64,000 bases of DNA from Aurelia coerulea (taxonomy: Eukaryota > Cnidaria > Scyphozoa > Semaeostomeae > Ulmaridae), in NCBI GenBank assembly GCA_039566865.1, contig CM076951.1, positions 18,423,484 through 18,487,483 on the forward strand, given 5' to 3'. The notes beneath the pieces were generated by a model. That model made no database searches and was not told where the DNA came from. It worked only from the letters and a program-made list of their open reading frames with translations. The position numbers were made by a program, and so were the translations under genes. This document shows, in pieces, positions 21,734 through 33,292 of the stretch (position 1 is its first letter; each line of letters starts with the position of its first letter).

Positions 21734-23350
21734 CTTTGCGATCATTGAATTCGACTGTCTCTTCCCGAAATACAAAAGAGTGCCTTTCAGATAAATGTTT
21801 TCGAAGGTCGACGATACGGCGGAATTTATTTCCACATTCTAGGCATAAACATCTTCCGGTTTGTAGGCTCATTCTCGCTTGATCTTCTTTTTTATGGAAC
21901 CTCTCCATGTGGCGTACTAGATGGGCTTTTCTGGAGCACGTTTGGTTGCAGAGAGGACACTGGAACGATTTCTTTTCTGGATTCTGCTGCGGAGTTTTGA
22001 TGGATTTGATGATAGGTTTTTCCGCTCTTTCTGTGTTAACTTTCGCGTTTTTTCTTCTGTTGAGCTAGCCTCCTTCTTTACACTTGCCACAGGTTCCTCC
22101 TCCTTTTCAGGCACAATTAGGCATCTTGCGATTTCTTCGTCGGTGTCGGAATCTGAGTCATCGTTGGTATCATTCGTGACAACGAAATCTATGTCTATCT
22201 TTTTCTCTGCTAGCCACGCCATCAAAACTGAACGCAGATATTTCGAGTATTTGGTTGGCTGTGTTAGGTAGAACATGGGTCTTACGTCACCACTTTCGTG
22301 ACTGGTAATGTGTCTCAGGAACTCAATTTTATGGCAAAATATAGCTGCTATGACTAAAGCAACTACTCCGCAGACTTTTCCGCACGTCTGAAGTGGGTAT
22401 CTCTTGTGGCATCGGACATCACAGCTTCTTCGCCCATAACTGTGAGATTCAGGATCATGGCAGTACTCGAGAGAGATGGGTGAAGATCTCTGGTCATAAA
22501 TTTCATTTACAAATAGTTGGACTTTCTGTCGAAGGCTGTCTGGGATAGGCCATCCAAGGGAATCACCATATACAAGCTTTCTTTCTGCATGGTCGTACAT
22601 TGCAGTAGCCCAGTGATTACCTGGTTGCCCGTTACTTCCACAGAAGGTCTTGCCGTTGGTTTGCATTCCGACATTTGCGACGAAGCATAGCCTTTGTGGC
22701 ACATTTTCGCTTGTCAATATGCGTCGTTGAACGAAGCGTTGTACATTTGTAACAAAGTTGATATGGATACATCTAACTGAAGTTTGTTCTTTATTTAGAA
22801 GTGATAAAATATTTCGAACATGTTCATCGTTGATTTCTCGTGTACAGCAAAGTTGAGCTAAAATATTAGGAGTAGCATGATAAAATGGAATTTCCTCAAG
22901 ATTTGGATGATACCAAATTAAAGACTTAAACGCATTGATGGCAGCGTTTGTTGGACGGGAAACAACTGATCTCGGTATCAGCTTCGACTCATTGAACCAA
23001 TTAATCTCCTGTTCTACGGCTAGCTTGACGTCGCGAACGGTATGTAGCGAAAGAAAATTGCCAATGGTTTCATAGGTCAAGTTGCCAATCTCAGAGTGGA
23101 CGTAATGAGCGCTGGCTTCAATTTCATTTCTGCCACTAAGAGCTGTCTGCCATGAAATTAGTTGATGCTTCGGCGGTAAGAACTTTGAACGGAATGGGTC
23201 AATTGTGCTGGCAAGAGCATCATTTGTGCGTTCGAATGATGTTTTTCTTAGGTACCTAATATTGCTATTTCTGCTTTGGAAGGCTAAGTACCTTGTGTAA
23301 GACCGAAGTGTTTGCTGGTCGAGCGTTTTGTTTTGCCGAACATATCCATC
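21734..23350 (-). CDS. Ulp1-type (C48) cysteine protease with two C2H2 fingers
   Basis: The exon begins at 23350 after a strong acceptor (TTTTTCTTGACAG). It is open through DGYVRQNKTL and SFERTNDALAST to a protease domain. Numbered from TTG 23080, GNHWATAMYDH gives the catalytic His (H156), YGDSLGW the Asp (D173) and QTCGKVCGV the Gln/Cys pair (Q231, C237), in Ulp1/SENP order and spacing. Such proteases cleave ubiquitin-like tags. An acidic and then basic linker follows to about residue 370. Two C2H2 fingers come next, CPLCNQTCSRKAHLVRHMERF (His-rich, about 21900-21963) and CLECGNKFRRIVDLRKHLSE (about 21780-21850). The fingers are in a +1-shifted frame relative to the protease, so an indel (real or an assembly error) lies at about 22010-22085, probably in an A-run. 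The exon ends at 21734 (GATCGCAAAG before GTTGGT) in phase 1, which matches the phase-1 start of the MULE exon at 20931. It is therefore probably the 5' part of the same gene. Exons 5' of 23350 were not found. Confidence 0.75.
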
Positions 23351-24714
23351 CTGTCAAGAAAAATGAAAACTTTAACCTTGCTCCTAGCAAATCAAATGCG
23401 CATAACAACTTTCACACTCCCAAGCAACGACTTTCGGAAGCAAATAACTTTCAACGGTTGATAAAAAACTTGCAAATTTTCTCGTTCGCTAAATTTGAAA
23501 TTCATAACTCAAAACTTTTTTGGGTTTACTTAATCCTAGATGAGGTGTTTGGACACGCCTATTTTTCCATAGGAAAGCGAGCGTCTAACCCAGTACTGAC
23601 AGTTTTTTAACATTACCATATTTTGTTACCAGTTTCTTAGCAGTTGAATAGCGTCATGTCTACTTCTTGCGTACTCATGAACGTCCGCATAGTCATGTTA
23701 CATTAACTTTTGTGGTTCTAAAATTGTTTGCAAAGATTCTATTTTAGGTCAGTCATTTGTACAATCATTTCTAAGGGTTCATAAATTCTGGATTATTTTT
23801 CGGTCTCAAATATGAATATGATGAGACAATAACTGATTTACAAGCAAGATCAAAGGCAAGCAACAGCAAGATTATCAAAAATGTAAATATATCACATGAA
23901 GTCTATCTGTTCAGGGTACTTCCCATATACTTTGGATGTTGACTACATATCATAACAAGAGACTTCATGTCATAAATCTAGACTACAAAACTGTTGGATA
24001 TTTAGGTTGAAAACATTTGTTTGATTTGTATTCCAGAAATCATTTTTTGGCTAGATGTTTTTTGGCTAGATGCCTGAGCACCTGTATCCAGGGTTGTAGG
24101 AAGCATCTCAAACTTGGGGAGGCGCAACACTTCAAGGGCATGTTTTCCTTAGGAGACTAAAGGGGCACTTCCTGAAAATATAAGGGGCACATTTTTCCTT
24201 TGTTCATCACAACATATTGGGAGGCATGTGTCCTCAGTGCCCCCCCCGGTTCCTATGGATATGCCTGTATCCTTATTATTAATCAGTAGTAGCCCCCAGG
24301 ATCGTGTTTGAAGACCAAGTTTTACCCAAGTGAAGTACCCTAAATTGACACATGTGAGACAACACTAAAAATATGCAAAGGATTTCCTTCACTAAATGAT
24401 TTTCCCCAGCACCCACGTTGCTCATTCCATGGTGAAATGGGAGTTGAGCCGAATTGAGTTTCCGATAGAGAATTTCTTATCAAAGTATTATTTGAATAAA
24501 ATCAATGGCCTATTATTAGGCCTAGCTACCAGACGTTTGTATTTGCTTTTAAAAAGCAGTTCAGCTTGGATGAACTATTTAATTCAGGTTGTGGTCGGAG
24601 CAGATACTTGAAGTCGAGAGAAAATAACAAAAATAGTGAAAATATGACATGAATTCTTACCATAGCGCGTCATTTCTTCTCTGATAAATCATCGCACAAC
24701 GTTTCCATGGATGG
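23351..24714. other. No gene recognised
   Basis: A short open frame antisense to the Ulp1 exon (23293-23610) is a shadow. The rest is AT-rich, with a local C-run near 24241. Upstream exons of the Ulp1-MULE gene may lie here, but I could not define them. Confidence 0.35.
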
Positions 24715-24930
24715 ACTTTTACTAGGCAGTATTTTGGCGCCAAATTTGCCAAATACTCAAATTGCATATACGCGGAAGTAGATCATCAAAAAGAGGTCTC
24801 CCAAAGCGAGGCTGTTCTCATTGTTCTATTTAGCCAATCACATGCTGGGGACATTACAGCATTTAACTGCAAGTCAATATACTGCAATATACCTAAATAC
24901 GCTATATTCAACAAATGCGGGAAATTTTGA
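24715..24930. repeat. Dispersed repeat related to 13385-13720
   Basis: ATTTAGCCAATCACATGC and ACATTACAGCATTTAACTGC are shared, inverted, with 13660-13700. A single AATATACCTAAATACG unit of the tandem array is present. Confidence 0.6.
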
Positions 24931-25705
24931 CGTAACTAGAACACGGAACAAGCCAGAAGGAAGCGGAACAGGCCAGTAACAAGCGTAACAAGCAAGGAAC
25001 AAGCAAGGAACAACCCATCAGCAAGCAGAACAAGCAAGGAACAACCCAGGGTAACAAGTGGAATAAAAATGGAACTGGCCAGTAACAAGCAGAACATTAG
25101 CGTACTGAAATGCATGAAATCAAGCACCAAAAGCATGAAAGTAGCGTACTGAACTCCAAGAGAGCGGGGTAATCCACCTTTTTAAGGTCTCCTGTGATGT
25201 GTTGCGTGCTGCGTGAATCAATTAATGAAAAAGAACAGCAAATGAACGAAAACGAAAAATTATTTGGCAAAGGGATGTCAAGCTAAAGCATGTCATGCTA
25301 TTGCAAAACTTTGATTTTACCAGTTTGCATCAAAGAAAGCAATGAATACACTTAATTGTTTCATAGGAAATAATTGGCGAAAAAAGTTACTATCAGATCA
25401 CCAAAGGATTAAGAAGTTGCACAAGGATGGATTTTTTTAATAAACTTTCTTTTACTGGAGGTAGGATGTTTACCTTTATTCGCTTTATTTTGGGTCATTA
25501 CAGTTGTTCTATGGTCGTTACTGTGTCGCTATTCCAATTGTTACTGGTCTGTTCCAGTTGTTTCTTGCTTTTTACTGGACTGTTCCGTAGTTGTGCTGCT
25601 TGTTACTGGGTTGTTCCTTGCTTGTTCCGCTTGTTACTGGCCTGTTCTGCTTGTTACTGGCTTGTTCCGCTTGTTCCGTGTTTTAGTAACGTAAGTTACT
25701 AAAGT
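24931..25705. mobile_element. Foldback element with GGAACAAGC tandem arms
   Basis: The left arm (24945-25100) is built of GGAACAAGC and CCAGTAACAAGC words. The right arm (25530-25685) holds the complementary GCTTGTTCC and GCTTGTTACTGG words. Termini GTAACTAGAACACGGAACAA and the complement of ACTAAAACACGGAACAAGC pair. No coding capacity; exact ends and target duplication not established. Confidence 0.65.
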
Positions 25706-25923
25706 AATCAGTCAAGTCAGGTGATCAATCTCTTGATAAAGGATGTTTTGATTTCTTTAAAAATATTTTGTCCAATGAAAACTTGTGACATAATGCAAAG
25801 AGTAGCATTGCTACAACTTCCCAAGAGTACTGCTACCTTGTATGGTCACATGACTTGACATTGGTGAAACAGACCTTAGCCAGGTAGGTCCTATTAATTC
25901 AAAATCTTTCTTTTCATAATCCA

Positions 25924-27660
25924 GTTTCATTTTCAAATTGTGAAAACTGTGAAGAACTTGTTGAGAACATTGAAATGCACTTGGAAATTTGTAATGGATG
26001 CTCTAGCAACAGGAACTCTGAACCGCAAGGCAACCCAATATTATGTGTGCAAAATGCAAGTGTTGTTAGCAATGTTTCTGACATGTTCCCAAACATTCCA
26101 ATTCAAGAATAAATGCAGTCCTTGCTACATCTGCAACAATAAATTAAGCCATTGACCGCCTATCAGAAAAGTTAAATACTGAAGAAGACAACAATGCTTC
26201 TCTTCAAGAAATAATGGCACAGTACATTGCTTCTTCGATGGCATTTGTTTTGGATGCAACAACAAAATGCTGAATTTGAGACGCCCTGTTTGGCCTTTGG
26301 CAAACATGTTAATCCTTAATGGCCACAAATGGACATTTTGAGAACTTTGAGCACCTCCAGAGGGGGCTCGACTTGCTTAAGCGGTCTCTTTCATCTTTGC
26401 TAAACTTTTGCTCAAGAAAATTTAGCAAAAAAGACCATGTACACTGAACGGAAGTCCATTAATCCCCTAACTGCCCACGAAAACTTAAGAACAGTGCTAG
26501 TGTACATGGGGCCAAGGTCTCTTGAATTGACTAATAGTGTATCACTAGATCTCATATTGAGTAAGGGTGATTTGATAAATCAAAATGTAAAAAATCCACA
26601 AAGTTTCGCTGTTGTTTAGCAGCGGACTTCCTGAAGGAATATGATATTAACCCTAATCCATACAGGCTTTTTTCGAGCTACCATTTATGGGGGGGGGGGT
26701 GCTTTCCACCCCCCCCCCCCCTGAAAACTGCCTTAGACTCATCTGAATTCAATACAACTTGGCACTATTGTAGAACGGGCAAGCTGTAGCTCGAAGCGTA
26801 ATTTGGGTGTGGCTGCCATGCCTTGTGACGTCACAGTAACGTCACAAAGCTGAAAATCTTTGAAAATCAGGCTTCCAAGTTTAATGAAGATTTTGCAGGA
26901 ACTTTATGCAGTTTTTGGTTCATTTTGTCAACATATGTGGCGATAAAATATTATTTCATTGAAAATAACGATTTTGGAGTGATATTTTGGCAGAAATTAG
27001 CCGATTCTTATGACGTCATTTGTGCGATTAATTTATTCTATGTATAAAGAGACCAAAAGAACCTGCAAAATGGTGATTATCTATAACAAAGGTATCATTA
27101 GAGTGTTTTTCATTGAAAAAGTTAGAAAAAACTAGAAAAAATTGCTCATTAGTCCAAAATGGTTGCCAAAATGACGTCATTATCAAAAAATGCTGACATC
27201 ATCAAATTCCAGAAATTCCGGTATTAAATTGAAGCCCGTTGTTTGCTGATTCATTTGCTGTATAATACTTCATAATCCCATTGAAATAATTGGAAACAAT
27301 GATTTTGCAGCTACCTCTTTCCAAATATGGGCATGTCACGTGACCTGTGAGTCCTATTGTTCAAAAATTTTTCCACCAAAATGTGGCTAATAGATAATTA
27401 GTAAGAGTCAGGGAGGCTGGCGGACATAGCAAATGTCATTTAAAAACACCGCAAATAAAACCTCAAGGGGGGGTGGAATCCACCCCTCCCCCCAAGTGGA
27501 TTAGGGTTAAAGGTGATATGGGATTAATATCAATGCAGCTGAAAAATATTTGCAAGGTGAAAAATAAAGTGAAATCTGGTTGAAGAGCGTCAAGAAGATT
27601 GAAGCAAACCTTTCAGAGCCACAATCAAAGTGCAAGAGAAAGGCATCCAACCCTGGCAGG
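25924..27660 (+). pseudogene. Decayed coding region with C2HC-like zinc finger, split by a MITE
   Basis: After an acceptor-like CATAATCCAG, the frame from 25924 encodes SNCENCEELVENIEMHLEIC, a C-x2-C...H-x4-C zinc-finger pattern, and stops near 26110. Further protein-like pieces follow in shifted frames: LSEKLNTEEDNNASLQEIMA (from about 26163) and NPLTAHENLRTVLVYMGPRS (26460-26619). A frame ending FLKEYDI at 26646 continues after the TTAA MITE as KGDMGLISMQLKNICK when one TTAA is counted. KCKRKASNPGRP, AT-hook-like, follows near 27640. I do not recognise the protein. Its order and the multiple stops suggest one dead gene, possibly unrelated to the piggyBac remnant that follows. Confidence 0.4.
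26651..27506. mobile_element. piggyBac-type MITE (TTAA, CCCTAATCCA ends), copy 1
   Basis: TTAA at 26647-26650 and 27507-27510 bounds ends CCCTAATCCATACAGGC and TGGATTAGGG. Subterminal G-run and C-run blocks pair with each other. It contains no ORF. It is the inverted homologue of 42202-43083. TTAA duplication plus CCC-starting ends is the piggyBac signature. Confidence 0.9.
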
Positions 27661-27989
27661 CCTAGTTGGACCATCTACGAGAAATCCCTGCAATAAAGGT
27701 TGAAAATGCTATATTGAGAGGTAGTCTAGCCTAAGTTGGATCTGTTGCTGACCAGCAAGGCATTAGTAAGGAAAACATGCTGGAAAAGATATTACAAGAG
27801 GCAAGTCAATGGAGGGAATGGGACAATCACTGCACCACAAGCTTTGTTATATCCCAAACAATACACACATCATTTTTGTAGTGAAGGCTGGTTTGGATGG
27901 TTCTCAGAAACGTCACTAACTTTCTGGAGATCTTGATGATGACACAATGCCTGGTTGTTCGGTTCGGTTAACATGGTATGTCAAGATTT

Positions 27990-28440
27990 GTTTAGCACTT
28001 GGTTGACATCTCAAAAGTCAATGCTTGGCTGTTGTATAGAAGACACTGTGAAATATTAGGTATTCTAAAAAAGTGGAGAATGTCCTTGGCTGATTTTATA
28101 ATACAAATTTCAGAAGCACGCATCACATCAGAAAAAGTGAAAGCAGCAAAGGAGACCCCTTGCCCCCAGCTAGACCAGCCAGACCAATTAAAAAAGGAGT
28201 TTAGATGAAGCAAACAAAGTAGAGAAACCTGGTCGGAAGAATACTACACTGATGCCTTGCAGTGATACACGTTTTCATGAGATAGGTCACTGGCCTCAAC
28301 CATCGGAGGATAAACGTGGATGTTGCCGTCATTGTGCAGATGTGTATTCAAAGATATATTGAAGCAAGTGTCAAGTTTGCCTTTGTCTGAGATATGGGAG
28401 AAATTGCTTTGCTGATTATCATGCAAAATGAAACTTTTAT
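27990..28440 (+). pseudogene. piggyBac (PGBD-like) transposase, C-terminal remnant
   Basis: HLVDISKVNAWLLYRRH at about 27996-28046 matches the conserved end of the piggyBac DDE domain. It is followed by MSLADFIIQISEA. After a frame change, RFHEIGHWPQPSEDKRGCCR, then HCADVY, SKCQVCLCL and NCFADYH form the Cys-rich C-terminal zinc-binding domain of PGBD proteins. An in-frame TGA (28360-28362), another stop just upstream of HLVD, and the frame change make it non-functional. The catalytic Asp-rich region is missing or too decayed to read. It lies 480 bp downstream of a TTAA MITE, but nothing shows that they were one element. Confidence 0.7.
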
Positions 28441-28621
28441 GACAAACTTTTATTGAAATTTTCTTTTTGAACAATATTTATGCCAATATAATATGAATAT
28501 TAGAATCTTTTAGGGATGTACTTGTGGGATTCATTGGTCTTCAGTAACTTCTTTTTCAATGAATGCTGTGTATTTCAATGTAATTTGCTCCATATTTTGT
28601 GTGTGTGTTTTACATGATTTA

Positions 28622-29013
28622 GGGGCCGATTACATGGAGCTGGCTAGCCCAGTCAACCGAAGTGAAGGTTTTCACCCGGGGTCAATAGAATTTACAACGT
28701 TTCGTATATTTTTGATTATATGGCAAGCGGGCTGTCCCGGTTAGCTGAGGTCCAGTCTTCTGCCTACCGGGCTAGCCCGGCAAAACGGGCTGAGAGTTGC
28801 ACATTTTCTCATGTAATCAATTGCAGACCGGGCTGGCCCGGCAACGCGGGCTGAGGATTCTGCAACGCATGCGCTTTATGAACAGATTATGCTATCATGG
28901 CGCCAAATGTTTTACAGCCCAGGCTGGATTTCTCCATGTAACCGTTCAGGTCATCTGAAGCAAGGAGAGCCAGCCTGCTTAACGGGGCCAGCCCACTCCA
29001 TGTGATCAGGCCC
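28622..29013. mobile_element. PIF/Harbinger-type MITE (TTA duplication)
   Basis: Ends GGGGCCGATTACATGGAG and CTCCATGTGATCAGGCCC; TTA at 28619-28621 and 29014-29016. The internal sequence has several GGGCT(A/G)GCCCGG palindromic words and is GC-rich relative to the window. No ORF. Confidence 0.75.
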
Positions 29014-29016
29014 TTA

Positions 29017-30361
29017 GGAAACAATCTTCTACCATTGTATAGGACAATTTGGATTAGTTGATGTCATAAGTTCGAACTTTCAGAATGTTGGCAATTCCAA
29101 TTGTATGTAGTAGATTCAAATCTCCATTTCGTATACTGGGTCATTACCCGTTTTACGGGCTGTGAAATAAGCAGTAAGTGGTGATATTAAAAACTTAAGT
29201 TTTAATCTACCAGTCAAAGGCCAACTTACATGAGAATATTTTTTTGGTAAAATCATTCATCTTCAAGCCCCAAACATAGGAAAACTCCTGTAAGGGGTTT
29301 GTATGGGAATCGATAATTCCACCTTCCATCCTAGTGCTACAGGTTTTATTTTGTTCTCTTGAGGTGAATGAATCTGTGCAAAAAATCCCATTTTCTGGAA
29401 TCTTGTGGCAATCTTCTGACTTTAAGCAAGTATCCTCGCAAAAGCCTAAATGCATATCCACACCATTTCAAGGGCATAAAGACCAATGTTAATGGGTAGG
29501 CAGTGTTCAATTCTTTGAGTGCTACAGCAATTAGCTCAATGATAGCATCAGCAGATTGTCATGTAAATCTGGGAGCCTGGTCTGCTTGCAGCAAAATATG
29601 TTTGGTCTGTTGGGTGAACTTGAAACAATGTTTGGTGCAACCAATTGCAATGATGATTCAATCTGTTTGCTGAAAGTTTTTGGTGCAGGTGCAGTGAATG
29701 CAGTAAGAGGAATTTCTGGAAAGTAAGATCTGTTTGCGGATAGACTTCCATATTCTGGTCTCATTCATTCATTCAGCCAATTGGATAAAAACCATATTTT
29801 TAAACTGAACGTGCTTTGGTAAAAGGGGAACAATCCTCTCCAGCAACTGCAGGTCATCTACCATCATATTTAAAAGCGAATCTACACTCTCCAAGTTTGC
29901 CTCATTCCACTTGCATATCAATGAACTTTGAAGACAAAGGACAACAGCCTTTCAACACAAGTTTAATGTAAATATTTTTCTGAATGTATTGAGCAAATAT
30001 ATTTACTATGATCCACATTGACGTTTAGGACATCACAACACGTCATATAAGGATGTTCTAGTACAAACGGATTTCATTGGAAATGTTCAACGCGATTTTA
30101 ATTTCGGCAGAGTACAATAAATCAAAAAAATATAATGTAACCACAAGAAATAATAGTCCATTTACACAAATTAAGGACCAGCCGCTCTTAGATCGTAGCT
30201 TGCTTGCAACAAAGTCACTCCCTACAAACCGCCCATTTTTATGTAGGCAAACGGAAATCATTCTCTTTAATTCATTCACCCTGAAATAAATGAGCCTATG
30301 CTTGAAACCTCTTGGAAGTGACAAGTTTTCTGTCAAATGGGTTGGGAAGGACTACAGGGGG
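29017..30361. other. No gene recognised
   Basis: Short open frames (minus 29207-29461, 29531-29764, 30058-30336) have no recognisable motifs. They may be exons of the minus-strand gene at 30362-31304, but I cannot support that. Confidence 0.35.
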
Positions 30362-31304
30362 CTAAAGTCGCAGAACCTTCAATTGTGTTTGAATTTGGCT
30401 TAATCTATTCACTTTCATTGCATCCTTTTGTTGCGTTGAGCTAGGCACAACAAAGCTCTGCTCACACTCTTGGTTCGGTAGCATGACTGACGAAGCTTGG
30501 GTCATGCTTGACTGACTGGGCCCGTTACTGGCCTCTGCACTGGCAGCTCCCCCATCAATGATGAGCTGTTCATCTTGATTGACATGTTCACACAGCTTCG
30601 TAGAACAGGCTTGCAGAACAAGGTCCATATCTGCTACTCTCATCCGGTTAGGGCCAGCATTCGGGGAGCGAAATTCAACAGAATCAGGCCAGAACCACAC
30701 AGGTTTGTTCATGGTTGAACAAATTTTAGTTTTTCCTAACAAGACATAATGGATACAATACATACATGCAACCAAAATGAATTCTTGAAAAACAATATTT
30801 CTGCAAAATGTGTAACTTAACCTATACGAAGGCAAATTTCACTTATCTTCAAAGTGCAGATAAAGGGAAACAAGTTTTGCTGCTTCTTTTTCAGTTTTAG
30901 GAAAAGTGTTGCATTCTGTTCCACTACTGGGGCAATTAGCAAACCATTTCTTGAAACCGCCCTTCGTGTTATTCTCTTCTTTCCTTTTGGAGCTGAGGAT
31001 CATAAAATAATGATATGTTTCATGTGTCATGATGCTCTTGGAACAAAGCTGTAACAATATTATTGTTCTTGAAACAAGAACTTTGCATTTGATAACGCTC
31101 CTTTGTTGAGTGAAAAAAGCACTCTTCTTGCACCTTTCCTGGATTTGCACAGAAAATCTTGATCCACAACTCCTGGTTGATTCTTATCCATGGTGCAGCC
31201 TTGTTGTTGGCCATTTTTCTTTCACAAAACTTAGGGTCGTAAATCTGCCAAGCAACAAAATTTTGCTGTAGACTCAATACAGCGTCCCCTTTGCAGTCAT
31301 CCAT
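30362..31304 (-). CDS. Putative spliced gene with WPxxVxFRSPN motif (paralogue of 52894 gene)
   Basis: The 3' part (30720-30362) encodes KPVWFWPDSVEFRSPN, then VADMDLVLQAC and a Ser/Gln-rich tail with QQKDAMKVNRLSQIQTQ before the stop. The motif aligns with EPEWWPEDVPYRSPNRKNPS of the plus-strand gene at 52894-54049, including the following Leu-rich helix ending in Cys. Upstream possible exons are 31304-31131 (FVAWQIYDPKFCERKMANNK..., ending before GTGCAAG) and about 31000-30841 (KGGFKKWFANCPSSGTECNT..., ending before GTGAAA). I could not verify phases across all junctions. The family is unknown to me; the tryptophan/proline motif suggests a small folded module. It could be transposon-borne, given three copies in 64 kb. 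Confidence 0.4.
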
Positions 31305-31309
31305 ACCAG

Positions 31310-31922
31310 GGGGAGGACTCGCTCATCCTCCCAAGAGGATAGCATGTGCTAAAGCCTCCACAAGTCATTACTGTAAGGCCAGCCAGTTTGGAGTTTGGGC
31401 AAACTGGCTTCAAGGTCACTCATCAAATTGAAACCTTGGGTGCTCTTGATCCTTACCACGTTTTTCACTGTTCCTTTGAGTCTACCAACCGTTTCCTGCA
31501 GCTTCCCAAAACTGCTCCTTCAAATCATTGCATTCCTCTCTGGTCACAAACGTATTCTCATTGGCCACATTTCTTTGACTCAGTGTTGATGATAAAGGTG
31601 GTGATGTTGATAGATATAAAGAGGACGAATCAAATGATCTACCCAGCAATGTATTCTGACTTGCTTTTGCACCTGGAAAGAAATTGCAGTGATGGTCTTA
31701 CAACTAAGTGATTTTTGCGTGTTGCATTTGAACTAAAAGACATCTTCAACTCATCATAACTTGCTATCAAACCTCATCATTGCAGTTGCCGGTTTGCCTG
31801 TTTATTGTTTAAAGAAAGGATAGTCTACAGAACCTCTGAAGGAACATATGGATGATGTATTTGAAGCAAGGAGTGAAATGGCTTGGGGTGCAAACACCAA
31901 ATCTATTCACTTACTGTCTATC
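31310..31922 (+). other. Unassigned open region
   Basis: A 121-codon plus-strand frame (31346-31711) with PASLEFGQTGFKVTHQIETL has some protein character but no motif I recognise. The remainder is non-coding. Confidence 0.25.
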
Positions 31923-31924
31923 TA

Positions 31925-32716
31925 CCGGGTGTCTCAAAAAAAAGTACCCCCCTTTGACTCAACAAGGCAACAAAACGATAATATTTCTGGACTTTTTGAA
32001 TTCATGGCTACATTTGTTGGTCTTCAACTTAAATGCACATACCTTGCATTTGGAAATCGATCACCAAACACCAGAGATATGAGTTCACAATGTCAAAATT
32101 TGGAGTGCACCTGAAACCAGAGGTTTTGAGAAATGGCCTAGCCATAATTTGACAACAAACAGGCATTTTGCAAACGAATTTTCGACTTTGACCTTTACTT
32201 TTTATTTTTGAAAAGATTTATACCTTGAATTACTTCAATTGTTCTTGAAGTGACTTTTCTTTTGAGGAAACGGTCTTTGCATTGCATTCAATCCCAAGTG
32301 TTTTGTATTAAAGAAGAGGAAATGGAGCACATGCACGCTTATTTTGGAGATGTGGCACGACTTTATCACTCTTATCACATTTTTACTATATTTGTTTAAT
32401 CAGCGCCATGTCCATGCATCCATTATTCTTTTCAAAAGCAAAACAGGGGAACTTAAAGTCTACAGGTACTTTGGAAAATGTCCACGATACAAATCATGAC
32501 TAGGCCCTTTTTCAAAACCTCTGGTTTTGGGCGCACTCTAAATTTTGACTTTGCGAGCCTGTATCTCCGGTGTTTGGAGGACGATTTTAAAATGCATGGT
32601 ACGTGCATCTAAGTTGAACATTGATAAATTTAGCTGTGAAGTCGGAGAGCAATGATATCTTATTGCTTTGTTCCTATTTCCAGTCAAAAAGGGGTACTTT
32701 TTTCTGAGACACCCGG
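31925..32716. mobile_element. TA-flanked long-inverted-repeat element, CCGGGTGTCTC ends (792 bp)
   Basis: TA at 31923-31924 and 32717-32718. Ends CCGGGTGTCTCAAAAAAAAG and CTTTTTTCTGAGACACCCGG. The arms stay complementary far inward: an AAACCAGAGGTTTTGAG block near 32110 pairs with its complement near 32515. The middle about 350 bp is unpaired. A diverged relative of 2748-3293; no ORF. Confidence 0.85.
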
Positions 32717-32718
32717 TA

Positions 32719-33292
32719 CTTAAGGCTGGTTTTCATATGTCGCAATTCATCGCATTTTATGGTAATTGGTCGGAATTCAGGGTCTATGATTGATTAGGAT
32801 CATTTCCGGTATATGAAAACCGGGAATCGTAATTCATCGCAATTCAGGTTTCATATATCTCATCCTACAAAAAGAGCGCGCATTTCAGATCAATTTTGGG
32901 CACAAAAATTAAAGCAGAATCAAAAACAAACAGAATACAGAATGGTTGCCGTAGTGAATCAAAGACTGCTGTTGCAACATAGTTTATACCCTGGGTACCA
33001 GAGCGAAAAAAAATAATAGAATAAAAAATAAGAAAAACTTAAAGGAGGAAAGAAAGTTTTCCCCTTTTCTTCCTTCTCTCTTCCTTTTCCAAATAATCAA
33101 TTTCTTTCAAATTTTGAGGCTGTGGTACCCAGAGGAGTAGTTCACTGCTTATTTGCGTTCTTGGTTTTGTCTTTAAAATATCTTGAAGAACGATTGTAAA
33201 TCATTGGGTAGCCCTGGATAATATCCATAAAATCTGCGTTAGTCGCTTGAAATTTGACTTGATCTGCAAAATGTGCTCCGCTCATAGACTCA
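32719..33292. other. No gene; possible decayed MITE
   Basis: 32722-32850 contains inverted AAGGCTGGTTTTCATATG-type and CGCAATTCA words, suggesting part of a short foldback. The remainder (pyrimidine-rich 33050-33090) shows nothing further. Confidence 0.3.

Noticed and set aside
21921..22271. 116-codon plus-strand frame, Phe/Ser-rich
   Set aside because: Antisense of the Ulp1 linker, with no independent support.
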